From: DATJBF01 sp035516795
GTDB lineage: Bacteria > Verrucomicrobiota > Verrucomicrobiia > Palsa-1439
Length of the DNA stretch: 64,000 bases
Direction: 5' to 3'
Assembly: GCA_035516795.1 (NCBI GenBank)
Contig: DATIZX010000043.1
Span: 3,796-67,795 of the forward strand
Under the pieces are notes generated by a model that saw nothing but the letters and a program-made list of their open reading frames with translations, was not told the origin of the DNA and made no database searches. A program made the translations under genes and the position numbers. Positions 1-8,863 of this stretch are shown piece after piece (within the stretch, counting starts at the first letter, position 1; each line of letters opens with the position of its first letter).

Positions 1-1802
1 TTTGCGACGTGCTCGGGAACAAACGCGGCCGCCTCTACGCGCTCGTGCCGGAAGGCAAAGCGTTGGAAGTGGAATGTTCGTACGACCCGCTGACCAAAGC
101 CGGTATCGGTTACGTCAGCGCCACGTTCCCGAAAGGCGGTGATGGCGCGGCGGTGATCGCGGCAATGAAACAGGCGTTGTCCGCCGACTTGACGAACGGC
201 TTTCCCGCCGACCTCGTCGAAGCCGAGAAACGTCACGAAGCAGCGGATGCTGAGTTTGAGAAAAACTCGATCTCCGATGCGGCGATGGCCTGGTCGCAAG
301 CTGTCGCCGTGGAAGGCCGCCAATCGCCCGATGACGACATCATCGCCATTCGGACCGTGAGCGTCGCCGACGTCAACCGTGTGGCGCACCAGTATCTGGA
401 TTTCGATCACGCCATCACCGCGATCCTCACACCGGAAGAATCGGGCAAACCGGTTTCGACGCGAGCATTCGGCGGCCACGAATCGTTCGCGCCGAGTCAG
501 ACCAAGCCGGTCAAACTGCCAGGATGGGCGGCGAAAGCCTTGAACAAACTCGTTGTGCCGGAGTCCACCGTGCATCCCGTCGTCACCACGTTGCCGAACG
601 GTCTCCAACTCATCGTCCAGTCCGAAACCATCAACCACACCGTCAGCGTGTACGGCCACATCAAGAATCGCTGGGAACTCGAAGCGCCGCCCGGCCAGGA
701 GGGCGTCGCGGACGTGATCGACAAACTGTTCAGCTACGGCACGCACTCGCTCGACCGCGTCGCGTTCCAAAAGGCGCTCGACGACATCGGCGCACGTGAA
801 TCCGCCGGCACGGATTTTTCCTTGCAAGTGCTCGCCACCGATTTCAGCCGCGGCCTGCAACTGCTCGCCGACAACGAACTGCACCCCGCCTTTCCCCCCG
901 CCGCGTTCAAGGTCGTCCAGCAGCAAGTCGCGGATACGGTCGCCGGGCGTTTACTCAGCCCCGATTACCTGACCAAGCGCGCATTGCGCGCGGCGTTGTA
1001 TCCGAAGCACGATCCGATGCAACGCCAAGCCACGCCCGAGACGGTTCGGGCGTTGACCTTGGACGACGTGAAAGACTATTGCCAGCGCGTCTTCCGTCCC
1101 GACTTGGCGACCATTGTTGTCATCGGTGACATCACCCCCCAACAAGCCCAAGCGGCAGTGGCGCAATATTTCGGCGACTGGAAAACCGAAGGCCCGAAGC
1201 CGGAAACGTCGTTGCCGCCCGTCCCGCTCAACCCAGCATCGTCAGCCGCCGTGCCCGACACGAGTCGCGTGCAGGACAAAGTGTTGTTGGCGGAAACGCT
1301 CGGCTTGGTTCGTTCCAATGCAGATTACTATCCGCTCCAGCTCGGCAACCACGTCCTCGGCGGCGCGTTCTATGCCACGCGCCTGTATCGCGACCTGCGC
1401 GAGGAGTCCGGTCTGGTTTATTTCGTGGAGTCAATTTTCGAAATCGAGCAAACCCGGTCCGTGTACGCCGTCGAATACGCCTGCGACCCGCCGAACGTGT
1501 CCAAGGCGCGCGATTTGGTGATGCGCGATCTCAAAGAGATGCGAACCGTGCCGGTCACGGCGGCTGAACTGCGCCAGGCGCAGGCGCTGTTGTTGCGCGA
1601 AATCCCATTGAACGAATCCAGCATCGCCAAGATCGGCCACGGCCTGCTCAACCGCGCGACGCACGACCTGCCCCTCGATGAACCAACCCGGGCCGCGCAC
1701 CGCTACGTGTCGCTGACCGCCGCCCAAGTCCAAGCCGCCTTCGCCAAATGGCTTCGCCCCGACGCCCTCGTCCAGGTTACTGAAGGACCGCCGCCCAGGT
1801 AA
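1..1802 (+). CDS. M16 family peptidase-like protein, 5'-partial (C-terminal part)
   Basis: The reading frame is open from the first bases, so the gene begins outside the window. The visible part covers the end of one M16 (pitrilysin-like) unit and a complete second unit starting near 'TTLPNGLQLIVQSE' (about 590). The second unit has the M16 C-terminal signature 'LGGAFYATRLYRDLREESGL' (about 1355-1415), with the conserved Arg and following Tyr. Its zinc-binding HxxEH is replaced by 'GVADVID', so this half should be non-catalytic, as is usual for the second half of bacterial M16B proteins. Any active HxxEH would lie upstream of the window. Such proteins are normally periplasmic or secreted zinc proteases. 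The gene converges on the pseudopilin gene 66 bp away. Family assignment is firm; activity cannot be judged. Confidence 0.88.
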   Translation, partial: CDVLGNKRGRLYALVPEGKALEVECSYDPLTKAGIGYVSATFPKGGDGAAVIAAMKQALSADLTNGFPADLVEAEKRHEAADAEFEKNSISDAAMAWSQAVAVEGRQSPDDDIIAIRTVSVADVNRVAHQYLDFDHAITAILTPEESGKPVSTRAFGGHESFAPSQTKPVKLPGWAAKALNKLVVPESTVHPVVTTLPNGLQLIVQSETINHTVSVYGHIKNRWELEAPPGQEGVADVIDKLFSYGTHSLDRVAFQKALDDIGARESAGTDFSLQVLATDFSRGLQLLADNELHPAFPPAAFKVVQQQVADTVAGRLLSPDYLTKRALRAALYPKHDPMQRQATPETVRALTLDDVKDYCQRVFRPDLATIVVIGDITPQQAQAAVAQYFGDWKTEGPKPETSLPPVPLNPASSAAVPDTSRVQDKVLLAETLGLVRSNADYYPLQLGNHVLGGAFYATRLYRDLREESGLVYFVESIFEIEQTRSVYAVEYACDPPNVSKARDLVMRDLKEMRTVPVTAAELRQAQALLLREIPLNESSIAKIGHGLLNRATHDLPLDEPTRAAHRYVSLTAAQVQAAFAKWLRPDALVQVTEGPPPR

Positions 1803-1868
1803 GTCCCAAGCGTGACAGTTTCAAGCAAGTACGTGAGATGATTGCGGTTGCCCCAAGCGGGGGCATCA

Positions 1869-2624
1869 TCACCACGCGCTCATCGTATCGTAGCGGAAGG
1901 TCATCTCTTTGGCGACGAAGCGGCCGAACCATTGAACATGACCGTCGGCGAACAAGAGATTCTGTCCGCCAGCATGGCGCTCCCAAGCCATCCAGACCGG
2001 ACTGCCGGCCGACGGTCCGCCAACGCAATCCTGGGTATAATCATCCTTGTCGGCATCCAAAGGATTGAAAGTCGCACCCGCGTTGCCCCCGGTATCACCA
2101 GACAAGACATAGGCCGGGGGGTACGCAAGAAGTCGCCGGTCCAAGGAGGCAAATCTGCCCGCCACAACATAGGCGGCCCGCGCACCGTTGAAATAGCTGA
2201 ACTGCGAGGCTCGATCCAGGGGGCAATGATACACTTTCATCTCCTTAACGTAAGGGAAGATTTGCTGCATCCAACTTTCGAGGCCGGTCGTTGGATCCGT
2301 CTGGTTCCAGGGAATTGTATCGCCCGAGAAGGGAAACATTTCCTGATTCTCATCCGCGTATAATGACATTCCGGTAAAAATCTGATGAAGGTTGGAACAG
2401 CATTGAGCCGCAGCGGCCTTCGCGCGCGCACGATTCAATGCTGGCAGGAGCATCGCGGCCAGAATACCGATGATGGCAATCACCACCAGCAATTCGATCA
2501 ATGTGAACGCCTCCTGTTTCAGTGCTTCACCATCCGGATTCAATTCGGGAGCCAAATCCCAGTCGGCCGGGGCCTCATTCCACGAGGCCTCGGAATGCGA
2601 TTTATTGAACAGACCCCGGCACAT
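1869..2624 (-). CDS. Type II secretion/type IV pilin-like pseudopilin (H-X9-DG class)
   Basis: 251 residues. After a roughly 40-residue leader comes the prepilin motif 'AFTLIELLVVIAIIGILAA', which serves as peptidase recognition site and membrane helix. Residue -1 is Ala rather than the usual Gly, as in the second pseudopilin of this window. The C-terminus has His-X9-Asp-Gly ('RHAGGQNLLFADGHV'), the hallmark of the DUF1559-like family expanded in Planctomycetes, Verrucomicrobia and Lentisphaerae. The leader is long and the start has no strong Shine-Dalgarno, so a downstream start is possible. No secretion or pilus assembly gene is nearby. These proteins are thought to be processed to the cell surface; their role is unknown. 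It follows the GH50-like gene by 33 bp on the same strand. Confidence 0.88.
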   Translation of the reverse strand: MCRGLFNKSHSEASWNEAPADWDLAPELNPDGEALKQEAFTLIELLVVIAIIGILAAMLLPALNRARAKAAAAQCCSNLHQIFTGMSLYADENQEMFPFSGDTIPWNQTDPTTGLESWMQQIFPYVKEMKVYHCPLDRASQFSYFNGARAAYVVAGRFASLDRRLLAYPPAYVLSGDTGGNAGATFNPLDADKDDYTQDCVGGPSAGSPVWMAWERHAGGQNLLFADGHVQWFGRFVAKEMTFRYDTMSAW

Positions 2625-2657
2625 AATTAGCTGGAACTTGTACCTCCGCTGATCAGA

Positions 2658-4127
2658 TCATTCCGAGCCTTTGTGAATTACCTCAGCTTGGGAGTTGACC
2701 TCGTTCATCGCGCGGGTGAGTTTTGTGTACCCCTCGTCGCGGACATTAACGACACCATAGTTGGAATTCTCGCCGTCGAAACGGCCTGCGTTAGGTTCAT
2801 CGCAATACTCGAACCAATGATAGCCGACCAAATTCGGATTCCGCAGCGCTTGCGTGACGTACTTTTTGAACGCAGCAGCGCGTTCTTCCTGATTTTTGAC
2901 CTTTGGGCCAGCTCCCCGGGAATTTGGCAAGCCGCTGTCCTCGGCCCGGAATGAAAACTCCCCGATCATCAGTGGTTTGCCAAATGCGGAATAACGGCTG
3001 ACGACCTCTCGTGGATCGGGCCGATAACAATTGAAAGAGATAACGTCCACGTATTTCGCCGCGGCGGCAACGACGGGCTCGGGTGGGAAATAGGCGAAGC
3101 GGCAACCCAGGTTCATGTGATTGGGGTCGGCGGCCTTGATCGCCTCGCTGGTGACGCGGAAGTAACGGTCGGCCAGCCGCGCGAGGAACGCCTCGCAATC
3201 AGCAACGAACGCTGCGCGCTTCGGATCAACCTCATTGGCGCGCCGCTCCACTTCCTGATTCTGCTGGTAGAGTGCGCTGCGGACGATGGGTGGGCGAATC
3301 GATGTGGCTCGGAGAAGCTCATTCCAAGAAGCGAATGTCGTCTTCCAAACGGCGTTGAAATTCGTGACGCTGCCGCCATAGCGCTCACGCATCAGGTCGA
3401 CCGCCGCCTTCTTTCCCGGAACGTTGGCGGGCAGGGAGAGGAACATGGTTAGTAGTTCGTCTGACCCGCGCCAATCGGGCCCCCACCGCAGTTCGTTGTC
3501 GGTGAACCAGCCCAACAGCCAGAGATCGCCACTGCGCGGTGTGCAAAACTCGCGGGCTCGTTGTCGGCAGATCGTCGCGAACTCCGAATCGAACACGTCG
3601 GGGAAGACCCCGTGCAACCAGGCTTGCTCCTTTTGTTTCCTCGCGACGTAACTCGTCCCGAGATTGACAACCGGGGCGTACGCAAGATACTGATTGCTCA
3701 CCGTAATCGCTGCTAGGGCCTCATCGGACCATGCCCCCAGTGTGTTAAACCCCCAGCCGAATAACCGTCGTGCCGTCACCATGCGCCATGCCTCCCGAGT
3801 ACCATATTTGGCGCGATTCGTATCGCCGTAGGGTGAGTTCGTTGTCCCTTGGATCGTGTCTTGGGCGAATTGCACCGTGGTCACGCCTTTCGAAATGAAG
3901 CGGTGCCCATGCGGGTCGATCAGCCACCATCGACCGTCCAGTTTCTCAGCGTGAAAGAAGGGATTCGTTTGAACTGGAGGAGCACCGCGTGCCCAAGTTT
4001 GAGGAACCGCAAGACCAAGAGTGGCGACGAAACATGTCAGTCGGATGGCCCTACGTATCAAGAGCCAACGGGCCAAGGACGCTCGGCAAGAACGAGGAGA
4101 AGACAGGCATTTCGGCGATGCATGCAC
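2658..4127 (-). CDS. Secreted clan GH-A glycoside hydrolase, GH50/beta-agarase-like
   Basis: 489 residues from a GTG start 4 bp after the MalK stop, so translation is probably coupled. A basic, hydrophobic N-terminus ('RLTCFVATLGLAVPQTWA') looks like a signal peptide. The body is a (beta/alpha)8-type hydrolase: 'FHAEKLDGRWWLIDPHGHRF' near the start is typical of agarase-like proteins, 'GWFTDNELRWG' carries the Asn-Glu acid/base pair, and 'PLMIGEFSF' carries the nucleophile Glu. The family call (GH50-like) is from memory of these motifs; other clan GH-A families remain possible. True substrate is not shown; in this locus it could act on a glucan or a galactan. No clear Shine-Dalgarno precedes the GTG; an in-frame TTG about 20 codons later is an alternative. 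Confidence 0.7.
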   Translation of the reverse strand: MHASPKCLSSPRSCRASLARWLLIRRAIRLTCFVATLGLAVPQTWARGAPPVQTNPFFHAEKLDGRWWLIDPHGHRFISKGVTTVQFAQDTIQGTTNSPYGDTNRAKYGTREAWRMVTARRLFGWGFNTLGAWSDEALAAITVSNQYLAYAPVVNLGTSYVARKQKEQAWLHGVFPDVFDSEFATICRQRAREFCTPRSGDLWLLGWFTDNELRWGPDWRGSDELLTMFLSLPANVPGKKAAVDLMRERYGGSVTNFNAVWKTTFASWNELLRATSIRPPIVRSALYQQNQEVERRANEVDPKRAAFVADCEAFLARLADRYFRVTSEAIKAADPNHMNLGCRFAYFPPEPVVAAAAKYVDVISFNCYRPDPREVVSRYSAFGKPLMIGEFSFRAEDSGLPNSRGAGPKVKNQEERAAAFKKYVTQALRNPNLVGYHWFEYCDEPNAGRFDGENSNYGVVNVRDEGYTKLTRAMNEVNSQAEVIHKGSE

Positions 4128-4131
4128 GGTT

Positions 4132-5262
4132 TTAGGCTACCGCTTGCTCCGTCAGTGCGTCAAAAAAATGGCATTTTGAGGTGTCAAATGCCATTTCGAG
4201 CCGCTGGCCGATTTCGGCGGTCACGTGGGAATTGACGCGCGCCACAAAGTTGTGATGGACGGTGGTCAGGTGCAAGTAGACTTCCGCGCCCATCGGTTCG
4301 ACGACTTCCACCTTGGCCGGGATGATCTGGTCCGCTTGCCCAAACGAGGGGCTGTGTTTGTCATCAAAATCTTCTGCCCGAACGCCTAAAACGATGGCCC
4401 GGCCGATGTGTCCGCCCAGTCTCTTGGTCTTATCCTCCGGGATCCGAACGGCAAAGCGATCGTGATTGTTGCTTCCGTCAGCCTGTTCGATAAACCACAA
4501 GGCCGCCTGGCGTTGCTCGAGCCTCCCCTTGAAAAAGTTCATGGGCGGTGAGCCGATAAAACCGGCCACGAACATGTTCTTCGGGTTATCGTACAGCGTG
4601 ATCGGCTCGTCGACCTGCTGAATTACCCCGTCTTTCATGACCACAATCCGGTCGCCCATGGTCATGGCCTCCACCTGATCGTGGGTGACGTACACCATCG
4701 TCGAGTTCAGCCGGCTATGAAGCTTGGAGATTTCCGCCCGCATCTGGACGCGCATCTTGGCGTCCAGGTTCGAGAGCGGTTCGTCGAATAAGAACGCCTT
4801 GGGCTTGCGCACGATGGCGCGACCGACCGCGACCCGCTGGCGTTGTCCGCCCGAAAGGGCTTTCGGCTTGCGCTGCAATTGTTCGTCGGTGATGCCGAGG
4901 ATCTGGGCGGCTTCGCGAACGCGTTGGTCGATTTCCTTCTTCGGATATTTCCGCAGCATCAAGCCAAACGCCATGTTCTTGTACACCGTCATGTGCGGAT
5001 ACAGTGCGTAATTCTGGAACACCATGGCAATATCGCGGTCCTTGGGCGGAACGTCGTTGACGCGACGGTTATCGATGTAGATGTTGCCGCTGGTGACCTC
5101 TTCGAGACCGGCAATCATCCGCAACATGGTGGACTTGCCGCAGCCGGACGGGCCAACGAGCACGACGAATTCCCGGTCCTGGATTTCCAGGTTGGTACGA
5201 TCCACGGCGCGGACGCCACCCGGATAGACCTTACAGACGTTCTCGAGGAAAACTTTCGCCAT
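4132..5262 (-). CDS. Sugar ABC transporter ATP-binding protein (MalK/UgpC/MsmX type)
   Basis: 376 residues from the ATG at 5262, preceded by GGGATGG at suitable spacing; an ATG five codons upstream (5277) is less likely. It shows Walker A 'GPSGCGKST' (37-45), Q-loop 'VFQNYALYPH', signature 'LSGGQRQRVAVGRA' (136-149), Walker B with D160-E161, D-loop 'SNLDAKMR', switch His194 ('VTHDQ') and a C-terminal TOBE/MalK-type regulatory region. It powers import by MalFG-type permeases, which lie at 10216-12057 on the same strand but separated by the large enzyme and GH30. One ATPase often serves several importers. Family assignment is certain; transported sugar is inferred only from context. Confidence 0.95.
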   Translation of the reverse strand: MAKVFLENVCKVYPGGVRAVDRTNLEIQDREFVVLVGPSGCGKSTMLRMIAGLEEVTSGNIYIDNRRVNDVPPKDRDIAMVFQNYALYPHMTVYKNMAFGLMLRKYPKKEIDQRVREAAQILGITDEQLQRKPKALSGGQRQRVAVGRAIVRKPKAFLFDEPLSNLDAKMRVQMRAEISKLHSRLNSTMVYVTHDQVEAMTMGDRIVVMKDGVIQQVDEPITLYDNPKNMFVAGFIGSPPMNFFKGRLEQRQAALWFIEQADGSNNHDRFAVRIPEDKTKRLGGHIGRAIVLGVRAEDFDDKHSPSFGQADQIIPAKVEVVEPMGAEVYLHLTTVHHNFVARVNSHVTAEIGQRLEMAFDTSKCHFFDALTEQAVA

Positions 5263-5346
5263 TATGTACCATCCCACATTTGATTAGCTTGACCCGTTCC
5301 AGTGAACGCGCCGCAACGTGTCAAACGCATGCTTGGCTGAGCAATA

Positions 5347-8300
5347 TCACAGCCGACTGCCATTCCGTTTCCTATCACTGGGAATATCTCCTCTCGGCAC
5401 AAATACAGTCACGCGACTGAAAGCGCCATCGCGCGCAAAAATGGAGTTGCTGTCTGACCGATCGATAGCCGGGGATGGCACGTCCTTGAGCGTGCCGTCG
5501 TAACGCTGCAGGCAAACGCCGGGCCGGTCGGCCAACTGATAACAAAATGGCACCTGACAGTACGTGAAACCGAGAGTGCCGGCTGGCATTTCCCAAACCC
5601 TTTCAGTGCCTTGAAGATCGACGTATGAAAAGGAATGTGGTTTTGTGAAAAACTCTGACTGGTGGAGCAGTCGTGGTGCAAAGCGCAGGCAACCATTTTC
5701 AACCTCGATGCCGAGTTCACCCCAGCGTATCAGGATCTCCTCTTTCACCTGCCCGGTCATGCCGGGCTGCTGAGCGCCGCGATGGCGCGGTGAGTGCGAA
5801 TGCGGATCGGTCGGAAAAGCGCCGTACTCCTCTGGGCTCTTGCGAAAGCCGAGGCCATCGCGAATTTCATCATAAGCTGCGGCAAGTTGTTTTGCGATTT
5901 GCGGACTGCTTGTGGTGCGGTAGCATTCCTGCACAGCGAGCAGCAGTTTCGCGACCATGTGCCAGTAAATACTGCCCAAGCCCTCGAAAGCGAAGAATCT
6001 GTTACTCCGTCCAGTAAACTCGCTATGACGGAACGTTGTCTCCCACAGGTCCAGCACCGTCTTGCGGGTCCCCTGTTCTGCGCCAAGTTTGTCGAGTTGC
6101 GCGCTCACATCGGCGGCGTTGCGGAGATCGGCCTGAAAATGCCATTGGCCAAGTTGGTCCTTCACAAATAAGGAGCTGTCTTGGAGTGGTGGCAGGCCAC
6201 TGAAAGTATTACGAGCTAGGAAAGATGGCAACACGCGATCCGGGTAGAGCATGTAGCTTCGTTCGTCGACCCGATAAAGGTCGCTCTTCCGCAACGCCCG
6301 CAGTAAAGCAACCGCATCGGCCGGGCTGACGCCGCCAGAACTCAGTACAGCCACCTGGCCTTCAAGCATGAGATCGTGGTTCTGCACAGCGGCCCGTTCC
6401 CCATCAATGTGCAGCACATTGTAACTATGGTACAACCCATCGGCACGGCGGTTGGCGCGAATACTCGCATCGATCACCGGCAAGGCAACTGCAATCAGGT
6501 CGCGGATCGATTCGGTCTTCGTGGTTACCCGGCCGCCTATGCTGTGCCGGTAGATCGTCTGGCGATGAGCGGTGCCAGCGCGACCCAGCCTCGCCATCAG
6601 TTGAAACCGTGCCCCGTCGTCAAAACCCTGTCCTGTCTGGCTTCCGGCTTCCTGCAGAACACTGGTGATATCTGCAAGGAGCTTTGCAACCGGAGCCGAG
6701 ATCTCGATCGTAGGGGCGGCGCCGGCGAGCAGCCGATCGAGAAAAGTCAGGTAGCGGCGAAGGTGGTACACGGTCACCATCGAGAGCCCCCAGCCGGCTA
6801 AGGCGTTGTTCGCATCGTTCCACTCCGGCCGCTGGGTGTTAAGCCAAATGCCGCCTCCTGGCACGAGGTTGCTCAGCTTGACCAGCAAAGGCACCAAGAG
6901 TTTTTCTCCGAGAGATACGAGAAGGACTTCGCCGCGATCGTCGGTGAGCAACTTGGCATCGTTTCCGAGTTTCTGTGAGCACGCCATCAACTGTTCGTGC
7001 AGCGATTGGTTGAAGATAATGGACTCACGTGGATCGTTGACAAGGTCATCGAAACCGTCGATTTCGTATGGCACATTGGCATAGGCGTAGGCGTTGTCAT
7101 TCAAGCGAGCCGCGAGTTGATTGGGCTGAAATCGCTCGTAGCTCTCCAGCAACCGTAAGAGGTAGACAATCTGATGATCGCCCCAGTAACCGATGTGACC
7201 CCACGGATGAGCGGCGTCGCGGACTTCCCAGTCAATGCCCGCACGGCTGATGCGATAAGGATTGTAGCCATCGGCAGTTGAGGCGTTTAGAAATACGGTG
7301 ATCATCTGTTCCAAAAACGAAGGGTAGCTTTGGGCAAGGCTCTCCCAATTCTGGAAGATGTCCCGCCAATTGCCCTGGTAGGCGTAGATGAGATTGCCAC
7401 CGTCGTCCTTGATGTGAATATCGAACCGGTTCCAAGGACGGCTTGGATCACCATGGCGACGGCTGAACGTGAGCGGTAGATATTCCCGCGTTAGGCGGGT
7501 CAACTGAGCGTCGCCGCGTTTCGCAACTTCATCGAGTAACTGGGCCAAAGTCTGGGATCGCTGCAAAGACTCGATCCATTGCTGGTGCCGACTGAACACG
7601 GGTTGATTGCGCGTGAGAATGAATTCCGCAAAATCGGCGATTGGGAAACGATAGGAATCATGGAAGGTTCCGCCACGCATGCAGTTGAAAAGCACATTGG
7701 CGAAGTGGTGGACACTGGCCGTCTGGTCGGCCGTATCCTGCAGGCCGTCGGCAGCCGCGATGCGGCGGCGCAAGCCCGTACGGTTTGCCTCGATGCTCTT
7801 CCGCAAAGATTGGACAAGTTGAGAGGGATCGCTCAGTTCTGTTTGCAGACGGACGATTGCGGCGTGATCCAGTCCGGTATCGGCAACGCTGACCCATTCA
7901 TGGGGCCGGTGTATGGTCACGGTTGCGGCAGCGCCGACAAGATACGCTCCCATTTCTCCCCGCACCCTCGGCTCCGGGACCACGGGCGCTCCACGTCGGA
8001 ATGCCTCGACTTGTCGGTCGGAAAGCAGAACGATGGGGCGCACGTGCCCTAAAGACCAGGCACATGCCGCGCGCAGCGACTCACTGGCTTCCGCGCGGTC
8101 GGAGATGCCGGCGTTCAACGTGTAGAGCGCCAGCTCCGACTCTGGCAAGGATTCATGACGCATGTAGGCGGCGGCGAGATAACTGAATTGCTTGAACGTC
8201 TCTTCGCTGACGTTCGGCGGCAGAAGCTGATGCCAGCCGTCAAGATATCTCACCTCGACGGGCTCGGATTGCAGACTCTCAAGCCGGCATTCTCGCACGA

Positions 8301-8718
8301 AACCGTACGGCTCGCCGGTGGTGAGGCTCCAGCGAAAACACAGCCCGAGGTCCTCGTTGATTTCTTCGAAAATCACCCCGGTCCCGTACACGTCCTTGTA
8401 CAGATGCCTGCTGAGCCGATAAGTACGGCCGTCGCGCCAAGGTTCCCATAGTAACCACTGGCCGTCGCGTTTCACTAGCATGATGGTAAGCGCGCCGCTG
8501 GTGTCGGGGTGACGCAGGACCTTGTCGACGGTCTGATACGGGAAGAGTGCGTGGTCGGGATCCATACGCCCCGCCGTAAATGGCGAGTTACTGCCAATGA
8601 AAAGCCAGTGGTCACTATCGCTGACGATGCTCATCAGAAACGGGCTGAGCTTGTCCACGTGGCGAATGCGAATATAGCTTTCACCATTGAGCGTTACGAA
8701 ATCGCTCTCGGAATCCAT
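5347..8718 (-). CDS. Large putative (alpha/alpha)6-barrel enzyme, possible glucan phosphorylase (GH94/GH149/GH161-like)
   Basis: About 1123 residues from ATG 8718 (AAGGGG nine bases upstream); an in-frame ATG at 8769 would add 17 residues. There is no signal peptide, so it is probably cytoplasmic. I do not recognise a named family with certainty. A central 'PEWNDANNALAGWG' (Asp near residue 635) resembles the 'WND' catalytic-acid segment of inverting phosphorylases such as GH94. The aromatic-rich barrel segments ('YQGNWRDIFQNWE', 'HPWGHIGYWGDHQIVYLLRL') and the length fit GH149/GH161 beta-1,3-glucan phosphorylases. Neighbours (GH30, sugar ABC genes, laminarinases further on) support phosphorolysis of imported beta-glucan oligosaccharides. 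It could instead be another (alpha/alpha)6 carbohydrate-active enzyme. Confidence 0.5.
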   Translation of the reverse strand: MDSESDFVTLNGESYIRIRHVDKLSPFLMSIVSDSDHWLFIGSNSPFTAGRMDPDHALFPYQTVDKVLRHPDTSGALTIMLVKRDGQWLLWEPWRDGRTYRLSRHLYKDVYGTGVIFEEINEDLGLCFRWSLTTGEPYGFVRECRLESLQSEPVEVRYLDGWHQLLPPNVSEETFKQFSYLAAAYMRHESLPESELALYTLNAGISDRAEASESLRAACAWSLGHVRPIVLLSDRQVEAFRRGAPVVPEPRVRGEMGAYLVGAAATVTIHRPHEWVSVADTGLDHAAIVRLQTELSDPSQLVQSLRKSIEANRTGLRRRIAAADGLQDTADQTASVHHFANVLFNCMRGGTFHDSYRFPIADFAEFILTRNQPVFSRHQQWIESLQRSQTLAQLLDEVAKRGDAQLTRLTREYLPLTFSRRHGDPSRPWNRFDIHIKDDGGNLIYAYQGNWRDIFQNWESLAQSYPSFLEQMITVFLNASTADGYNPYRISRAGIDWEVRDAAHPWGHIGYWGDHQIVYLLRLLESYERFQPNQLAARLNDNAYAYANVPYEIDGFDDLVNDPRESIIFNQSLHEQLMACSQKLGNDAKLLTDDRGEVLLVSLGEKLLVPLLVKLSNLVPGGGIWLNTQRPEWNDANNALAGWGLSMVTVYHLRRYLTFLDRLLAGAAPTIEISAPVAKLLADITSVLQEAGSQTGQGFDDGARFQLMARLGRAGTAHRQTIYRHSIGGRVTTKTESIRDLIAVALPVIDASIRANRRADGLYHSYNVLHIDGERAAVQNHDLMLEGQVAVLSSGGVSPADAVALLRALRKSDLYRVDERSYMLYPDRVLPSFLARNTFSGLPPLQDSSLFVKDQLGQWHFQADLRNAADVSAQLDKLGAEQGTRKTVLDLWETTFRHSEFTGRSNRFFAFEGLGSIYWHMVAKLLLAVQECYRTTSSPQIAKQLAAAYDEIRDGLGFRKSPEEYGAFPTDPHSHSPRHRGAQQPGMTGQVKEEILIRWGELGIEVENGCLRFAPRLLHQSEFFTKPHSFSYVDLQGTERVWEMPAGTLGFTYCQVPFCYQLADRPGVCLQRYDGTLKDVPSPAIDRSDSNSIFARDGAFSRVTVFVPRGDIPSDRKRNGSRL

Positions 8719-8863
8719 GATTCGTGGCCCCTTAGTTGTTGAACCCAAAGTCGCTGTTTGTGATAGCATGAGGTATGACCTTATTCAAACGGGAGTTTTT
8801 GCGGTTTGTGGTCTTTCCATGGCCCTCTTTTGTCAAGGAGCCGTCAGCTCCTGATTCCAAGCG
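8719..8863. promoter_or_regulatory. Divergent intergenic region between phosphorylase-like gene and GH30
   Basis: This stretch separates two divergent genes, so both promoters should lie here. Upstream of the GH30 start, AAGGAG (about 8837) is part of a small inverted repeat GGAGC-cgtca-GCTCC. It lies about 20 bases from the ATG, too far for ordinary initiation; a TGA at 8852 in the GH30 frame rules out an earlier start. I see no TGCAA-N4-TTGCA operator of the kind found around the LacI gene. Confidence 0.4.
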
